Position numbers and translations under genes: made by a program. The notes under the pieces were generated by a model. It made no database searches, had not been told where the DNA came from, and saw only the letters and a program-made list of their open reading frames with translations. DNA of 64,000 nt from Rhyacophila brunnea (lineage: Eukaryota; Arthropoda; Insecta; Trichoptera; Rhyacophilidae), in NCBI GenBank assembly GCA_022495005.1, contig JAGYXB010001017.1, positions 1 through 64,000 of the forward strand, read 5' to 3'. This document shows, piece after piece, positions 37,201-48,262 of the stretch. Numbering within the stretch: position 1 is the first letter of the stretch; each line of letters opens with the position of its first letter.

Positions 37201-40200
37201 CCGGTGTTTGCACGGGAATCACATTGTGTTGGATCCGGCGCCTTCCTTGGCGCAGGCACAGCAAGCGAACCCGAATCCTCAACATCCTAAACTGGTAAAA
37301 CACTAAAATAAATACAATCAAGACAAAATATTAAACAAAGAAATGTTGTTATTCTGGTTTCCTCTTTCCAGGCTGGTGAGCAGCCAGTTTTTACGATCCC
37401 CGGAGACGGACTGTATATGTTGATAATGAAGATCCATCCGGTACAGGATACCGGCTCGGAAACTTTCAATGTCTCCGTCACAGTGAAGATGCGAGGACTG
37501 TCAGGGTATCTCTCCGCTGTTGACTGGCCTTTACTTCCGGTGAGTTATTATTTGCCAACTCATATGTATTAGTATTTTGAATTATTATTCATTATTCATG
37601 CCAATTTCAATTAATTTGAACAGTTTCTACGTGTGCGTACGTTAAAATTACTTGCGATATTGCATGCATAGATAATATTTTGAACAGAACCACCACGTGC
37701 AGACCATAGATAATAGACAATATTATTATAGAAAATACATAGTGCCAACCACTAAAAACAAAAAAACATGTAGAAAATGATAAAAAAACATTCATTGAGT
37801 CATGCGGGTGTCGATGTAGCGCGTTTCGCGTGAGATGACCTCATTGTTGTTCTGGTGATTTTGGCAGATTTAGCTAAGTGGTAATGTTCGTCTAAAGGTT
37901 CAAAATGTGCTACGGGATGGGAGCATCAGTCTGATAACATTTTAAATACCAAAAAAACCACATTACTCACTTTTTTCCCGTAGTGGTAGTTTACTGTGAC
38001 AGCACATAACGTGATCATAATGTATTAGAACCATTAGTCTTTTCAATTTGTTTTTGATCCAGAGTAATGAATTGGGCGTATTTCTAACAACCAATCCCTT
38101 CATACGACCCTGTCTAATTTACCTCTGTATGTGGAATAGAGTTTTGTTTGTAAACGCATAGTCAAATAATGACATTCAATCCCCAATAATATAAAGTGTT
38201 AACGATTGTTTATGTATTGTGAATTTCAGTTCTACGGGGCAATGTGCGGAGTGTACGTTTGTCTGGGAGTCGGCTGGCTGATGGTGTGCTGGCTACAGTG
38301 GAGAGACTTACTCCGCATTCAGTTCTGGATCGGAGCCGTTCTGCTTCTTGGCATGCTGGAGAAAGCCACTTTTTATGCCGAATATAGGTGGGTTACTGAT
38401 AACCTTCTTTAATGAAGATAATAAATATTATTACATAACTTGGAAAATACCAATTAGAAAAATCCTAGAAGATGTCTTCGACCAAGTGGAATTTAAATAT
38501 ACAGTAGAACCTATAGAATTAATAGGAGCTCTATACATGTACATAATACTCATAATGTATAACGCAGAAAGACCACAAAATAAACCAAAGGATAAGGAGG
38601 CAAACAAACGTAAGAGTACGAGTGATAGAAGTTGCTAAGCGTGTGACAATTTGTGTCATACAGTGGCTCCCAAGGGGTACTACTCTTCTGCAACATCTTC
38701 TTGGCTACGCTTCTAGACACTGTTGTCTACTAAATGGGAGGAGCTTGTTAGTTTATAATGGAAGTGCAGTTAAAAATGGGCGGAGCATATTAGTTCACAG
38801 TTTTAACACGTAGCCAAGAAGATGTTGCTGATGAGTAAACGATGCCCTGAAACCTGAACCATGAATTCATAAAGTTTGGTTGAAGTATGTGGCAGTGAAA
38901 AACTAGGGACCATGAAGAATGAAAGCAGCTATGGGAGAACTTCATCCGGTAGTGGATCGAACCCGGCTGATGATGATGAATACTCACCGGTGCCGTGCCA
39001 GTAAAAATAAAATGCATAATATTAAGACTTACTGTCGTGCCAATTTTAATACATATTGTACGCATAGATAAAAAAGTTGATAATATGAGTTGAGGCATTA
39101 GTGAGTATTAATTTTATCGAATAATCTTTTTAGACTTGTGACACTATCCGCAACTAGTTTAGTATCAGCTAATTACTGGATATTGTTGACGACCATATCG
39201 ATATAATATATATATACCACATGTGTCTCCAACCAAGTATCGAGTGAGAAGATGTTGCTTCCTTCTAATTAATATTATTCTCAACTTATTACAGTTCCAT
39301 CAATAAGAGTGGAGTGTCAGTACGAGGAGCGGTGCTGGCGGCTGAGTGGATGTCTGTGGCGAAGCGAGCCCTCGCTAGAATGCTGGTCCTCATAGTCTCC
39401 CTCGGATTTGGAATAGTCAAGTCAGTATATCTATCAACAGCCCCAAATCGTATTTCAGTCTTTGAGAATAACGATCTTTACTAGGTTTACGCTTGAGCCG
39501 CCTAATATAGATGACAAATTTAATGATCTTATTAGTGTTTTGTACAAAATGCATTTCAAGTATCAGTTCAACAGTTTGAACTAGAGGTGGGAAAACTGAT
39601 CGATTTTGAAGACTAAGTATATTTACTACCAGTATAAAAAAATACTTGGTATCAAAACTTGTTCTAAAATACTTACTAGTATTTCGAATACTATATAGAG
39701 CGTTTGGCGTGCGTATGCGTCATAAGTCTCATACCTACTAAACTGGAACTAAAACTTAACTCCATATTAGTATTTGTAATATCGGCTTCAATAGAATTGC
39801 TAAAAATACACTGAGCTTGGCTTTTCGAAATGTCCGATTTATTTTAAAATTTTAAATTTATGAGTTGTTTTTATGTTATGTTATAATATTCTTGTTAACA
39901 TAAAATGAATAACAATTATTTTTTGTTATTGTAAACTGTCACATCAGTCACCTCACCACATTTACGAGAGAATAATATGCTGCTACAGAAAATTTATGAC
40001 CTATTGTTCATACATAAGATGATGTCATTCGCATGCATAGACTAATAAATTAAAATATAATTTTATTCAAGTGCTATCTCGCTCGCACGCATATAATGTC
40101 AATAGTATTGAAAGTCTACCAACTAGCCAGCGAAACTCGTGATGATATCATCACAAGTTGTTTGGAACAAGTTTATTGGGCCACACATGTGGTATGGGTA

Positions 40201-43200
40201 GTTTCATCCGATAACAGTATTTCCAACTTACCTCTAGTTTGAACCATAGCACCTTCTTTAGACTAAAGTGACATCTGTCACCTAGCACAATTCTTCTTTT
40301 AATTTAATAGAGGATCCCAGGTATACAAAATTGTTTACCGACCGTTTTAAAAACACTGTTGTGTTTTCTAAAGTGTTGCTAGGTGCATCTGGCCCTCTAG
40401 ATACAATCAAATATTTGGTTTTCCCCACATTAACCTAGTAACCATAAGTCCTAGTTTGCCAGTGTTTTCCTCAAGGTCCACATATACTTCTCCGGCTGCA
40501 TTTTGATTCAGGCTTATGATGTCAATGTTGTCGGGAAATGCTAATATTTGGCGCGATTAACTTTATTTATTTGATATTATCTGTAAGTAATATTAATACC
40601 TTTTAAGATCATGACACAAAATCTAATACCCTAATCTGGGTCGCGACTCACAAGTACTAAAGCGTCGATGATATTGAGCTACTTTCCGAGCTGCTAGTCG
40701 GCGAGTTTAAAAGTTAGTGCGATTGTTGTGATGATGATCAACTCGAGTGCTTAAAGTCAGACAACGTTATCTACAAAAAAGTGTTTTTTTTTTTTTTGAC
40801 ATAACGTTATTTTACATTTACGGCTACATGATAGTCAAACAACGTTATGTCAATCTTTTCTAATTTCTTATTAAATCGTCAGTAAAGTTTAACGCTAACT
40901 ACATAAGTTACCCTTGTTTTCATATTTTTTTAAAACTATCCCTATAAATTTTAACATCATCATAAGCAAGATAAATGTACAATACACAATAAATTATAAA
41001 ATATTAACATTAGGTTTAAATAAACATTTCCCTTGTTGAGTTACAAGAATCTAAAATAACGATTTTTGGCTCTCCTGTAAAGTTGCACTTTTGTAGATAG
41101 TGTTGTTTGACACTAAGCCCTCGAACTGTGATGACACAAACTGATGACACAAACTGATGACACAAAACTTTTCACTCGCTCAGAAGCCAATAAGCTATCG
41201 ATTTGAAACCGACATTTTTGGTACTATTTGACAGGACGTATTGAGTAGTTCGTTTTTTTACCAGCAGGCTCGCCACTATCTATCTTCTGTGCAGACGCAG
41301 ACGGCCCACACGCCAGCGAGTAAAGTAGCCTGGCTTTCAACTTTTCTCGGTAGATTGTTGACACTGGGCGAGTTTACAAGCAGATTGTTAATTCGCCGGC
41401 TTGTAGCTTGTGAAGTAGCTCAATGTCATCGACGCTTATGAAGTCTCCCAACTGTTAGTATGTTTTGATACGGTGATAAGGTAGTAGAACGGTGTGACTC
41501 AAAAATTGCTCAACAAACCAGTGGTAGCCGAGCCAGTCAGATGTGTGACAGTCTGATGGTTGGATTACAAGGACACAGTTTGATTTATCTCTTTTAATGT
41601 ATAATAATATTATTGTATTTTGTTGTGTAGGCCTCGATTGGGACCAATGCTGCAGCGTGTGGTGGGAGTGGGGGCCGTGTGGGGTGCGTTGGCGGCGCTG
41701 GAGGCGTGGATGCGCATTGGGGGGGTTGAGGGAGCGGTGAGCAGTGATGTGCTGCTGGCCGCGGCCCCACTCGCTCTGCTGGATGCCGCCCTCTGCTGGT
41801 GGGTGTTCGCCTCATTGCAGCACACCACCAGGACGCTCAGGCTAAGAAGGTAGGATAATTTATTCTCTGAATCGATTAAAGGCCCCTTACATATTAGTGA
41901 TTTAGAAGCTGTAGTGAAAGGATTCATAATTTTATTATACATAATAAGCGCTCACTGTACTTTGATTTGGTAGATAATGACGAATGAGTGTCATGGTATC
42001 GGTGAGCGGCGGGAAGAAACGTGACACGTGAAATACGCCACTAAATGTGTTACCGGTAGCAGGAATTGGCATTTATCTGCCATTGTGGTCTAATAGAGTC
42101 TCACTACTGAATATATGGTATTCGCAGGATGCCAATCACATCTTCTGAGAGTTTCTCCATAGTCTCTCTTCTATAAGCTGCCGTGCCGGTTTCCCCCCCG
42201 CTTCAGCATCTATCCTCGTTCCCTCCCATTGAAAACAGTTTAACGCGATGGCACAATGCTTTCCGTGTGACGTGTACGCCAGTTTATAGAATACAGACTA
42301 GTATCATATTATGTAACAGTAAGATTTAAGAACTTGAGGAAAAGAGATGGTTATTTTGCATCTTTGAAATTTACAAATGTGGAATAAATCGGTTCACTAC
42401 CAAGGTGACAGACCAATTTAGGCGAAGAGTCCTATGCATAGTCATACTTAGATAAATAAGTGGACTTATGTGTTATGTGTTACTTAGAATAGGAACGCAT
42501 CTGTCGTGTATAATAAAACCTATTTTTTAAGTTATTACGCACAACTACTAATTTTTGCTTTTAGATCGGCACACATTATATTAAAACACGGGACTTATCT
42601 TTTTATGTTGACTGTATTGTTTCACTTGTTGTTGCAGAATACATAATGATATATATATATATACATATATATACCATACTGCAAACTTATACTATAAGGA
42701 AACATATTATACTATAACGAAATTTAATTAGTTTTACATCGTTTGCGGATGGACAAGGTCTAATTGTACCAACTGTTTGGTGACATATGTTTTTATTATC
42801 GACTGTGACAGTGAGTTTTATTTTCTGCCGATAGATGTTACTACATACAATACAATACTAATACATCTAGCATTCCATAATAATTCTCATTCCATGTAAC
42901 GCATAAACCCACTTATTTACATAAGTATCACTATGCATACGGCGCACTGAAGGACTAATTTATTACTGCTTTTGATATAGTTGTTATCAAGTAATTTGAA
43001 TTGAATATTTTAATGTCACATAGTAATAATGTTGCAGCTCAAGAAATAATTTTCTGTGAACATTGTTTCAGGAACACGGTGAAACTGACGCTGTACAAAC
43101 ATTTCACGAATACGTTAATATTCGCAGTCATCTCATCCCTCATCTTCATGCTCTACTCCATCAAAGCACACAGCTTCGTTGACTGTGTTACGGTACGTAC

Positions 43201-46200
43201 ACTTTCCAGCTTCCCATCACGAGATATTATGTTAAAATTCTATTTTATAGAAGAAGAATATTTCTACCTATACTAAAACCGACAAACAACATTGTAACGT
43301 AATTCAATAAGCATTTCATATAACAACTACTAGTTACAATATTTGTTACTAATTACACAAACCACTTATATAATATGAATACAATGCCTACTACATAGTA
43401 AGTATTTCACTACAGTTTTACTCCGGTGTATATGATGCATAATTATATTAGCAATAAAACCATATTTTTGTGAATAACTAAAATAAAATTGATTTTAGAT
43501 AAACGCACATTATATTAAAACACGGGACTTATCTTGTTATGTTGACTGTATTGTTTCACTTGTTGTTGCTGACTACACCATGATATGAGTCGTATAGTTC
43601 CTATATACGATAAGTCCACTTTGATGATATGTTGGCAAACTAAATATTTTCATTTAATACTATTTTTTATTATGAAAACATATGATTGAATTTATATTAT
43701 GGTGGTGTGTTGTTTTTATACAAATATTCACTAATTAGCTGTCTACAAGGTCGCATGGACTTATCGGCCTTTGGAACAAACCGCACTGTGGATTTATCGC
43801 CAATAGGAATTCATCGTGATTTTGAGACTCTCTTTTCATATGAATTTATAGCCTTTAGGAACCGATCAACTGAACGAAATTGTGGAGCGCTGGCGGTAGA
43901 AAAAAATGTCATCATTATCTCAATTTTGACCAAAAGTGGATTTATCGTATATAGGAACTATACGACTCATATAACAGTGGCGAGGGGTGGAGGTAGGCTG
44001 TTAAGGTTCAACATAATTTGTGCACACTAAACTTTGTCAGTCATACGTATTTGTTTTCGTTGAACTAAGACTACAATTTACAGACGGTGTTGGTTAGTTT
44101 TTAAATTCAATTAATAAACCCAGCGAAAACCATGCCATAATAGATAATAGTAAAAAAATACTCGTCTATCTATAAAATATAAAAAATTATGCCATTAAAT
44201 CATTCATAATTTTAGACATTTCATAGATAGAAGAATAATTTTTATCTATTGTGGTTTGGTTTAGGCAGGGTGTAATGAATTTTAAAAAACTAACCAACAT
44301 CATGTGTAACATGTATTCTTAATTCAACGAAAATAAATAAGCATGAATGAAAAAATGTGTACTATTTTGTTGAATTGCCCATAACATTCCAAAAATATTA
44401 TGGTTTGGTTTGATTTTTCAAAACTAATCAACACCATCTGTAAATAATTGCAGTCTTACTTCAATAAAAAGAAATATGAATAACTGACAAAGTTTAATGT
44501 GCACTATTTATGTCGGATCTTAGCCTACCTCCACCCTTCGCCACTGCGATATATATATTTCAAACTACAAACTTATACTACAATGAATCAAATTTAATTA
44601 GTTTTACATCATTTGCGGATGAACGACGTCTAGTTGTACCAACTGTCCAACGCATAAGCCCACTCATTTACATAAGTATGACTATGCATAGGGCGTCTTG
44701 AAGAACTAATTTATTACTGCTTTTGATTAGTTGTTATCAATTAGGTAATTTGAATTGAATATTTTAATTTACCACAGTTTTACCATTAGATAGAGAATTT
44801 TTTTAAGATACTAGAGTCTGGTTCCATGACAGTACCGTAGAACCTCGTTAATAAGAACACAGATAATTCGAAATTTGCCGTAATTCGAAATTTTCGCGAA
44901 AAAAAAGTCCCTTGAACATTATTTTCATATAAAACCATACCTTTAATTCAAATTTCGTAATTCGAAGTCCTGGCATATCAAAATATTCAATAAATCGTAA
45001 TAAAGTTCACTATTTCATGAGCCAGTCATTGAAAATTGTGACAGTGACTTTTCGTAAATGATCGTAAATGACATTGATGAAAATCAAAAAAAATTTTTTT
45101 TTTTAATTTTTATATTTTCCCCCCATACATTTCATAATTCGTAATTCGATTTTTTTTTCAATTTTTGGTCCCGTGGAATTCGTATTAACGAGGTTTTACT
45201 GTAATACATAATATTTTTAACAATTTTTAAATTATAGCACTCTTTAAATATGTACTCATTTAATCCCCAGCACCTCAACTAATCTGCTCACCTTACTTTC
45301 ATATAACTAACACCCCCCCCTGATCATGCGTTACTTTTGCATTTTCAGGACTGGAAAGAATTGTGGGTGGATCATGCCTACTGGCACGTCCTGTTCTCGG
45401 TTGTCTTGCTGGTGATAATGATCCTGTGGCGGCCGACCAACAACAATCAGCGGTACGCCTTCACACCGTTGCTCGACAATCCCGACGACGATGACGGTGA
45501 GAACTTGTTGGTTAACTGATTAACACAGTGTGCCGATAACTATCTTAGAAATTCGGAACAGTGACATCCTGTGAGAGTAGACAGGTTATGCGTCGCTATG
45601 GGGCGGCAAATGAAGGAACGAATACGAATATTTACAACTTATGAGAGCAGTGGCAGTTTTATATGAAGCAGACGATGCGATTGCTTCGCTAGAAATCTAA
45701 GTAAAATCAATAATGGAAGCATAAAAAATCTTGGCAGCCTATCGTATGTTTGTATTGTAATACTCTTTACACTATATGAGAGAATGTTTCATTGAAATGC
45801 TATAATCCTTATAGATGACGTATATGTCATTTTATTTAAAGATGGCAGAAAATAAATAAAAAAATAACTGGGTACCTACCTAGGTATCTAACAAATTTGC
45901 ATAAAATTTGAGACTAAAAATGGAAAGGGGCGGCATTCTAAGTTTATCTAAGGGCAGCACTTTGTTTAGGGACGGCACTGATTGGGAACATCTGTTGCTT
46001 GTTCTTCCAAAGTGCAGAATTAATGTGTCATTGGTAATGCCAATTGGGTGGGCAATAACTGTGCTGGACCAAACTACTTTGGATATTGATATATTCTACC
46101 TATCTGAGGATGAGTTTAGATAGACGTTGTTTATAAATTCAGAGTCTACTTCTAATACTGCTTCTATTTCTTTGTTTTTCATGTCATGTTGTGAACGTCT

Positions 46201-47691
46201 CGAATTTATAATTTGTAAGGTTCACGCCATTTTAAATATTTTATGACTAACATTACATAACAAAATAAGGACATTTTATTTAGCTACATATTCACTTTTT
46301 CTAATTGTTAACTACAGTAGAATCTCGTTAATAAGAACACGGATAATTCGAAATTCGCCGTAATTCAAAATTTTCACGAAAAAAAAGTCCCTTGAACATT
46401 ATTTTCATATAAAGCCATACCTTTAATTCGATTTTCGTAAATCGAAATTATTTCAGAGTCCTTGCATATAAAAATATTCAATAAATCAAGTACACTATTT
46501 CATGAGCCAGTCATTGAAAATTGTGACAGACTTTTCGTAAAACATCATAAATTACTTATTTTAAGAAGGTAATACAAATAATCCTGACATTTACACACGG
46601 ACCCATTAACACACGGAACCGGATATTTGGTAGGGACATCTATGATCGTAAACGATATTGATGAAAATCAATTTTTTTTTATTTTTAAATATTAATATTT
46701 TCCCCCATACATTTTCGTAATTCGAATTTTTTTTCGATTTTCGGTCGCGTGGAATTCGTATTAACGAGGTTTTACTGTAATATTATGTTTGCAAGAAAAT
46801 AATATTCTATTTACAGTTTTAAATATGCTTCACTGGTTTTTGCGATTATCAGCAAAATATGGAGGTTTCTGATATTGAAACTAACAACCTCATATGCGTG
46901 TGAGCAGTGTTTTCTTCATTGAGATATATTAAAGATATATATAACAAGAATTGAGAATTGAGATATATATAAGATATATTAAATCTGCAGAAAGAAACTG
47001 ACTTGGTAAAGAGACCCTAATAAACCTCGCATAGCAAAAATATTATTAAATAAACATCACCAGCGAAGCTATTCTATAGACAAGGCGGCTATCGACGGTA
47101 GTTTATCATATTTGTGTATTGAGGTAGTTAATTGTTACAATAAGTTAACCGTCTAACTAAACTAAAGTCATAATGTTTATCACTTTAGCCGCCTTGTGTA
47201 TAGAATAGCTACAAAGAGTTACCTTAGAGTTAGATTCTTAGGTTTCCATCACGTGTACTTCTTCCTTCTTTCCTTGACGTTTTGGGTTCGTTGCAGAGAC
47301 CATTATCAAGAGATATGTGTTATGATGAAGTAAACGGGTATCACGGGTAAAGGTTTGCCATCCCTGCTTTACTACATACTTAATTCAATCTTCTTGATTT
47401 TAATTGATTTATTATCCAGATGAAGAGGAGCAATTTGTAAGCGACGCGTACGGCGTCAAGATGCGCGGCGTGACCAGCAACGGAGACAGCAGCCCCCTCA
47501 TCTCCCCGTCCTCCCCCCTCGGGCCTCTCTCGTCCCACTCGCACAACTCCCACGGCCCTCTCACCCCCTCGCAGCGGGAGGAGGCCGACCTACGCTGGGT
47601 GGAAGACAACATTCCCTCGGCCGCCCTGCCTATTCTGGACTCCGACGAGGAGATACTGAATGCCAAATTCGAGGTCTCCAAGATGCAGTGA
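25250..47691 (+). CDS. Tmem87: TMEM87A/B-type GOLD-domain seven-pass membrane protein, complete
   Basis: Golgi-localised protein of the Lung_7-TM_R/GOST family, implicated in retrograde transport and mechanosensing. Eleven exons: 25250-25345, 25440-25500, 26596-26687, 37106-37294, 37372-37539, 38230-38387, 39295-39420, 41631-41849, 43072-43192, 45349-45496, 47420-47691. All phases agree, giving 549 residues (human TMEM87A 555). Order: signal peptide MSILLVILFSFAIFRESHA; luminal GOLD-like domain with C55, C75, C117 and N-glycosylation sites N63 and N102; seven membrane segments from about residue 206, including WRDLLRIQFWIGAVLLLGML, LARMLVLIVSLGFGIVK, LLDAALCWWVFASLQ, LYKHFTNTLIFAVISSLIF; conserved WRPTNNNQRYAFTPL; acidic tail ADLRWVEDNIPSAALPILDS. 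The start follows a 77-bp non-TE leader. Intron 3 (10.4 kb) holds a triple TE nest, yet splicing signals on both sides are intact. Confidence 0.93.
26284..26515 (+). repeat. tRNA-derived SINE, family S, copy 4
   Basis: Complete head with GTGGCCGCGCAGCTTAAGCG (A box region) and CAGGTTCGAATCCTGGG (B box), body ATTTGTGTGTGAGTCAGGG, tail GATCGGACATGGTCGAAAA followed by an A-rich run. It lies only 80 bp before TMEM87 exon 3. Confidence 0.82.
27308..27376 (-). ncRNA. tRNA-like sequence (SINE head or decayed tRNA)
   Basis: Minus strand has TAGCATAGAGGTAAATGC like an A box and AGGGTTCGATTTC like a B box, spaced as in tRNA. Acceptor pairing is poor, so a functional tRNA is unlikely. Lies in the left half of the hAT-like element. 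Confidence 0.4.
28196..29848 (+). CDS. piggyBac transposase, full-length 550 residues
   Basis: ATG at 28196 opens MSSESEYENISTSGSDTTI, an acidic N-terminus usual for the family. Catalytic aspartates lie in KNVAIDESLMLYKGKLGW (about residue 222), LTTDNFYTSPEL (about 302) and TMGGVDRVDQHLA (about 399). The cysteine-rich C-terminal domain, beginning CVVCCSKTDD and ending CIPCFKIYHTKKIF, binds TIR DNA in relatives. No stop or frameshift is present, unlike the copy at 395-2077. It is in sense orientation within TMEM87 intron 3. Confidence 0.93.
   Translation: MSSESEYENISTSGSDTTIDDNSSSSQDDVSDVEEDIPTSSQEWVDINPENDISQQPFQFTEKSGVPEFMNNYKEEFEFFNFFFDENLLKLIVEQTNIFAEQFISTTPHSSSSLISLWHPTTENEMRIFFVIILVQSIVKKPEEKMYWSKNPVFLTPFFARTLSYRRFILIKKFLHFSNNSEYDESSHPNPKLNKIWPVYQYLQTKFQEGYIPEKNVAIDESLMLYKGKLGWIQYIPLKRSRFGIKTYMLCESSSGYIWSTIIYTGKNTLFDQQYRNLPVTSQVVMSLMKPLLNKGYCLTTDNFYTSPELAEILTSNKTDTYGTLRFRRKGVPKNISFPKKVTRGYTKAYRKGKLMVMRWRDKKDVFFLSTIHSCTMIDVGQGKQRPTVANDYNFTMGGVDRVDQHLAICPVTRKQGKKYYKKMFFHLLEQALWNAFVLYKKNGGKGSNSKFRVKVIHQYLEKYHSPEFSAKGGRPSTTPNPLRLTERHFIDTIPPTQSKANATKRCVVCCSKTDDKGKKVRRETRYYCPDCNVGLCIPCFKIYHTKKIF
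29868..30245 (-). pseudogene. LINE 3' fragment inside piggyBac
   Basis: Minus strand matches the 3' end seen at 58480-58876: the gene-end words GAGGCCTTCATGATGCAGTG-like and TGGTACCCAAAGGGCACGA. An A-rich filler near 29950-30020 interrupts it. 5'-truncated. Confidence 0.65.
30955..31985 (-). pseudogene. pogo/Tigger-type transposase remnants
   Basis: ATG at 31983-31985 starts MPRIYVKKGTRTGEVDEDAM, like the N-terminal start of pogo transposases, but the sequence then passes to a C-terminal type region (RPYSRVDRNTLKKS, LPGKSRIYTDTLEKID). The HTH_psq, CENPB and DDE core are missing, so this is an internal deletion. A basic tail (KPKRQNKTVKTDSQDE) follows in another frame, and KVSFLRKKFHTWKFVFPLP lies at 31221-30955. 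Confidence 0.6.
33000..33470. other. Intron sequence right of the hAT element
   Basis: Contains a 60-codon open frame (about 33075-33265) that I tested as a TMEM87 exon and rejected. Nothing else recognised. Confidence 0.4.
33475..33807. mobile_element. MITE with AGGCGGTCCTCG ends, copy 1
   Basis: Left AGGCGGTCCTCGACTTTC, right (reverse complement) AGGCGGCCCTCTCCTTTCG, flanked by GTA. Homologous copy at 48530-48877 shares TATTTCGTACATTTCTTAAA, GATAATGCA, AAAAGGGTGGTAT and TTTTCAGGAACCAATTACG. No ORF; probably pogo/mariner type. Confidence 0.65.
33830..35050. other. TMEM87 intron 3, mostly unassigned
   Basis: AT-rich. Near 34354-34445 (minus) is a LINE 3'-end-like piece with CCACTGCTAGATGAAGGCAT. 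No coding sequence or RNA gene recognised. Confidence 0.4.
35053..35261. mobile_element. 209-bp pogo/Tigger-type MITE
   Basis: Ends CAGTAGGCGCTCGGTTATCC and GGATTACCGAGCCCCTACTG, flanked by TA. No ORF. Confidence 0.72.
35880..36240 (+). pseudogene. mariner-type transposase N-terminal fragment
   Basis: Mixed frames read GDTQAETRRFSR, then DNVISITQIKEWYS and DDCTMVE, resembling the N-terminal HTH region of mariner-like (GVQW-type) transposases, where the usual order is LGxTATE, GDNAMSRTQxFEWHxRF, GRTSVED. Several shifts and stops; no catalytic region found. Confidence 0.55.
36385..36450 (-). repeat. tRNA-like SINE head, family S2, copy 1
   Basis: Minus strand CGTAATCCAGTGCGTAAGG then CGCTGACCTTTCATCCGGAT, shared with 53188-53240. 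The A-box-like region is clear, the B box is weak here. Confidence 0.5.
36751..37081. mobile_element. hAT-type MITE close to a splice acceptor
   Basis: Ends CAGTGGCGTGCGG and (reverse complement) CAATGACGTGCAG, flanked by perfect 8-bp duplications ATTGTTAC (36743-36750, 37082-37089). The insertion lies 16 bp upstream of TMEM87 exon 4 (37106) and leaves the acceptor tract TTTAATTTTATCAG intact. Confidence 0.82.
38600..38985 (+). pseudogene. LINE 3' fragment interrupted by a small foldback
   Basis: Reads VTICVIQWLPRG, then after an insertion the 3' end GGGAGAACTTCATCCGGTAG and the tail GGCTGATGATGATGAA. Same family as 58480-58876. The interruption at 38691-38828 has inverted ends CAACATCTTCTTGGCTACG and CGTAGCCAAGAAGATGTTG. 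In TMEM87 intron 6. Confidence 0.65.
39421..40745. other. TMEM87 intron 7, first part
   Basis: AT-rich sequence without a recognised gene. Near 40320-40520 is a possible decayed LINE segment, but no frame is convincing. Confidence 0.35.
40750..41117. mobile_element. Inverted-repeat element (MITE)
   Basis: Left GACAACGTTATCTACAAAA and right (reverse complement) CAAACAACACTATCTACAAA form terminal inverted repeats; the middle repeats AACGTTAT. Just right of it, CTGATGACACAAA is repeated three times in tandem (41130-41168). Confidence 0.45.
42545..43012 (+). repeat. Intronic direct duplication, unit 1
   Basis: Matches 43500-44770 in order: ACATTATATTAAAACACGGG, TTCACTTGTTGTTGC, AACTTATACTA, AATTAGTTTTACATC, TTGCGGATG, CATTTACATAAGTAT-like, GGACTAATTTATTACTGC and TTTGAATTGAATATTTTAAT. 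It ends 60 bp before TMEM87 exon 9 (43072). Confidence 0.7.
43584..43971. mobile_element. MITE with TATGAGTCGTATAGTTCC ends
   Basis: Left TATGAGTCGTATAGTTCCTA and right (reverse complement) the same first 20 bases are inverted repeats. No convincing ORF inside. Confidence 0.7.
43975..44546. mobile_element. hAT-type MITE with CAGTGGCGA ends
   Basis: Left CAGTGGCGAGGGGTGGAGG, right (reverse complement) CAGTGGCGAAGGGTGGAGG, with GTGCACAYTAAACTTTGTCAG inside both ends. A fragment is at 7500-7605. Target duplication unclear as it abuts another MITE. Confidence 0.7.
44835..45201. mobile_element. Tigger-type MITE (AACCTCGTTAATA), copy 1
   Basis: Ends AGAACCTCGTTAATAAG and GTATTAACGAGGTTTTACTG, flanked by TA. 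Copies at 46315-46777 and 50615-51002. Interior words AATTCGAAATT, AAAAGTCCCTTGAACATTA and GAGCCAGTCATTGAAAATTG are shared. Confidence 0.78.
45900..46130 (+). pseudogene. LINE ORF2 3' end fragment
   Basis: Reads LPKCRINVSLVMPIGWAIT and DIDIFYLSEDEF before a stop; same family as 7790-8165. 5'-truncated, in TMEM87 intron 10. Confidence 0.65.
46315..46777. mobile_element. Tigger-type MITE (AACCTCGTTAATA), copy 2
   Basis: Ends CAGTAGAATCTCGTTAATA and TATTAACGAGGTTTTACTG flanked by TA. Longer than copy 1 by an internal insertion near 46560-46650. Confidence 0.78.
47067..47210. mobile_element. Short inverted-repeat element
   Basis: AGCTATTCTATAGACAAGGC and GCCTTGTGTATAGAATAGCT form 24-bp inverted ends of a 144-bp MITE, in TMEM87 intron 10. 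Confidence 0.55.
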
Positions 47692-48005
47692 TTGTGTCGT
47701 GCGATGCGACATCGTGAGATCTGGATACTGCAAGGCTTAATGTTGCGTACGGGCATGGCAAACATGATTGATCAACTTCGGATTGCTTGTGCTGTCTACT
47801 ATGAATAATATGTAAATTATTAACGATAAATATGATACGCTATGTCGATAATATTTATTTTCTTTATTCAATGGCAATGTTTGTTGGCGAATTTTAGCAC
47901 ATATTAACTGTCAAATGTTTTGTATGAATGAATTTTATCATTAATTAAAATGAATGACGATATATTAATACTATCGACCAAGGTTACGTGATGGAATTTG
48001 AATTT
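47692..48005 (+). other. TMEM87 3' UTR region
   Basis: Sequence after the TGA at 47689. No textbook AATAAA close by was fixed as the site; the transcript end is unknown. MITEs begin near 48010. Confidence 0.4.
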
Positions 48006-48009
48006 AAAT

Positions 48010-48262
48010 TCTAATGGATTTAAGTTTTGTAGTATACCATTTGACACCGTTTTTGCGACCCGGATTTCGCCTTTCAGCATCTTCAGGCACGATGCGTGCT
48101 CACTTTATTTATCGGGAATTAACTGTATTCATTATCAGTGTGTGATTTACCATTTATTTTGTGAGTACACATAGTGCCTGAAGACACTGAAAGGCGAAAC
48201 CTGGGTTGCAAAAAACGACTCAAATGGACTAGTACCTACAAAACTTAAATCCGTTCGAATTG
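48010..48262. mobile_element. MITE with TGGATTTAAGTTTTGTA ends, copy 1
   Basis: The two ends (TGGATTTAAGTTTTGTAGTA and its inverted counterpart) pair over about 80 bp, including TTTCGCCTTTCAG. Copy 2 at 52955-53395. A fragment (TTTAAGTTTTGTA) is at 33458-33474. Confidence 0.65.

Larger units (their letters stand above)
43500..44770 (+). repeat. Intronic direct duplication, unit 2, with MITE insertions
   Basis: Second unit of the repeat at 42545-43012, expanded by two elements (43584-43971 and 43975-44546). Unit 1 shows the uninterrupted site. Exon 9 lies between the units and was not duplicated. Confidence 0.7.

Noticed and set aside
41594..41942. Minus-strand open frames rich in Pro and Ala
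   Set aside because: They are antisense to TMEM87 exon 8, whose GC-rich codons create them.
47412..47765. 117-codon minus-strand frame
   Set aside because: Antisense to the last TMEM87 exon.
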